Made by a program: the position numbers and the translations under genes | Assembly: GCF_002946355.1 (NCBI RefSeq) | Contig: NZ_PKOZ01000002.1 | Coordinates: 310,001-374,000, forward strand | Direction: 5' to 3' | DNA: 64,000 nucleotides | Source of the DNA: Pradoshia eiseniae | GTDB taxonomy: Bacteria > Bacillota > Bacilli > Bacillales > Pradoshiaceae | Shown here: positions 63,213 to 64,000 of the stretch, in pieces | Position numbering within the stretch: position 1 is the first letter of the stretch | Layout: every line of letters starts with the position of its first letter | Notes under the pieces: generated by a model | What the model saw: the letters and a program-made list of their open reading frames with translations, nothing else | Told to the model about the DNA's origin: nothing | Database searches by the model: none

Positions 63213-64000
63213 AACCTTCTTCCGCCATGTGAAGGAAAGTTTCAAAAGTCTGGGCCGCAACGGCTGGATGTCATTTGCGTCCGTAAGTGCCGTTACCGTG
63301 ACCCTGTCATTGGTCGGCGTATTCGTCGTCCTAATGATGAACTTGAATAATTTTGCTACCAATGTAGAGAGTGATGTCGAAGTTCGTGTGCATATTGACC
63401 GCACAGCTACACAGGAGCAAGCAGATGAGCTTGGCACCACCTTAGAGAGTCTCAGTCAAGTAGAGAAGGTAACCTTATCTTCCAAGGAAGAAGAGTTAAC
63501 GAATATCATTGACAGCATGGGTGATGACGGAAAAGCCTTTGAATTATTTGAACAGGATAATCCGTTGAATGACGTTTATGTTGTCAAAACCAAAACGCCT
63601 CAGGATGTCATGGTTGTTGCCCAAGAGGCTGAGGGAATGGATTATGTAGAGACAGTTGAATACGGACAAAACTATGTCGAAAAGCTGTTTAATATCGTCA
63701 GCGTATCGAGAAATGTAGGAATCGTACTGATTGTTGCCTTGCTCTTCACTGCGATGTTCTTAATCTCTAACACCATTAAAGTGACAATCTTTGCAAGACG
63801 CCGGGAAATTGAGATTATGCGGCTTGTCGGCGCGACGAACGGGTTTATCCGCTGGCCATTCTTCCTTGAAGGGTTATGGCTTGGTGTACTCGGGTCCATC
63901 ATTCCGATTTCACTCATCGCGTTCGGTTACAAGTATCTGTATGATCATCTCAGCCCATCGTTGTCGATTGACTACATGCAGATGCTTAGCTATAACCCAT
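63202..64000 (+). CDS. ftsX: Cell division permease FtsX, 5' part (runs off window)
   Basis: At least 266 aa; the stop lies beyond the window. M-N-Y-R-T-F-F-R-H-V-K-E-S start, first membrane helix (about 22-46), a large external domain (about 47-170), then helix 2 and the R-R-R-E-I-E-I-M-R-L-V-G-A-T motif. A frame open to the window end, overlapping the ftsE stop. Works with FtsE on septal or lateral wall hydrolysis. Confidence 0.95.
   Translation, partial: MNYRTFFRHVKESFKSLGRNGWMSFASVSAVTVTLSLVGVFVVLMMNLNNFATNVESDVEVRVHIDRTATQEQADELGTTLESLSQVEKVTLSSKEEELTNIIDSMGDDGKAFELFEQDNPLNDVYVVKTKTPQDVMVVAQEAEGMDYVETVEYGQNYVEKLFNIVSVSRNVGIVLIVALLFTAMFLISNTIKVTIFARRREIEIMRLVGATNGFIRWPFFLEGLWLGVLGSIIPISLIAFGYKYLYDHLSPSLSIDYMQMLSYNP

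Overview
The window comes from a low-GC, motile Gram-positive of the Bacillaceae. The evidence is the gene order in the right half: yvyE, degS, degU, degV, comFA, comFC, flgM, flgN, flgK, flgL, fliW, csrA, hag, flaG, fliD, fliS, fliT, hpf, secA, prfB, yvjA, ftsE, ftsX. This is the Bacillus subtilis order with insertions and losses. I cannot name the species from sequence alone.

Left part (1-26.5 kb) is a cell-surface region. It holds a LysM/NlpC-P60 endopeptidase, a secreted subtilase with Ig-like repeats, an acidic LPNTA surface protein next to its class D sortase, an LCP wall-polymer ligase, TagO and TagA (first steps of wall teichoic acid), a secreted M14 carboxypeptidase, two large SH3b/glucosaminidase autolysins, a TarS-like GT2, TagB and the TagGH exporter. 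It ends with rmlC-rmlB-rmlD (dTDP-rhamnose, without rmlA) and a zinc alcohol dehydrogenase. A decayed IS3-type transposase lies beside tagB.

Middle part (26.5-33 kb) is the yvyE/degSU/degV/comF block. degS looks intact, but degU has lost about 30 internal codons and is out of frame, which separates the receiver from the DNA-binding helices. comFB, yvyF and yviE are absent from their B. subtilis positions.

Flagellar part (33-48.4 kb) holds late flagellar genes, three flagellins, two csrA paralogues, two fliS genes and an extra module (hook-length-like protein, FlhB C-domain-like protein, FliS2, flagellin 3, YaaR) placed between fliS and fliT. Several sigma-D promoters fit TAAA-N15-GCCGATAT. 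The leaders of flagellins 1 and 2 each carry a GGA-loop hairpin plus a GGA-containing Shine-Dalgarno, the two-site layout of CsrA control of hag.

The strongest novel candidate lies between flagellin 1 and the second csrA. A sigma-D promoter is followed by an RNA of about 100 nt with two hairpins presenting AGGA in the loop and an intrinsic terminator. One hairpin competes with the terminator stem. The adjacent second CsrA is only 55 residues and lacks the C-terminal extension linked to FliW binding in CsrA1. Together these suggest a FliW-blind CsrA with an RNA-based sponge or attenuator.

Right part (48.5-64 kb) holds hpf, secA, prfB (with its programmed +1 frameshift), a double-domain TagF/TarL-like polymerase, a third glucosaminidase autolysin, an ABC-2 exporter pair, a YitT-family membrane protein, ftsE and the 5' part of ftsX, which runs off the window.
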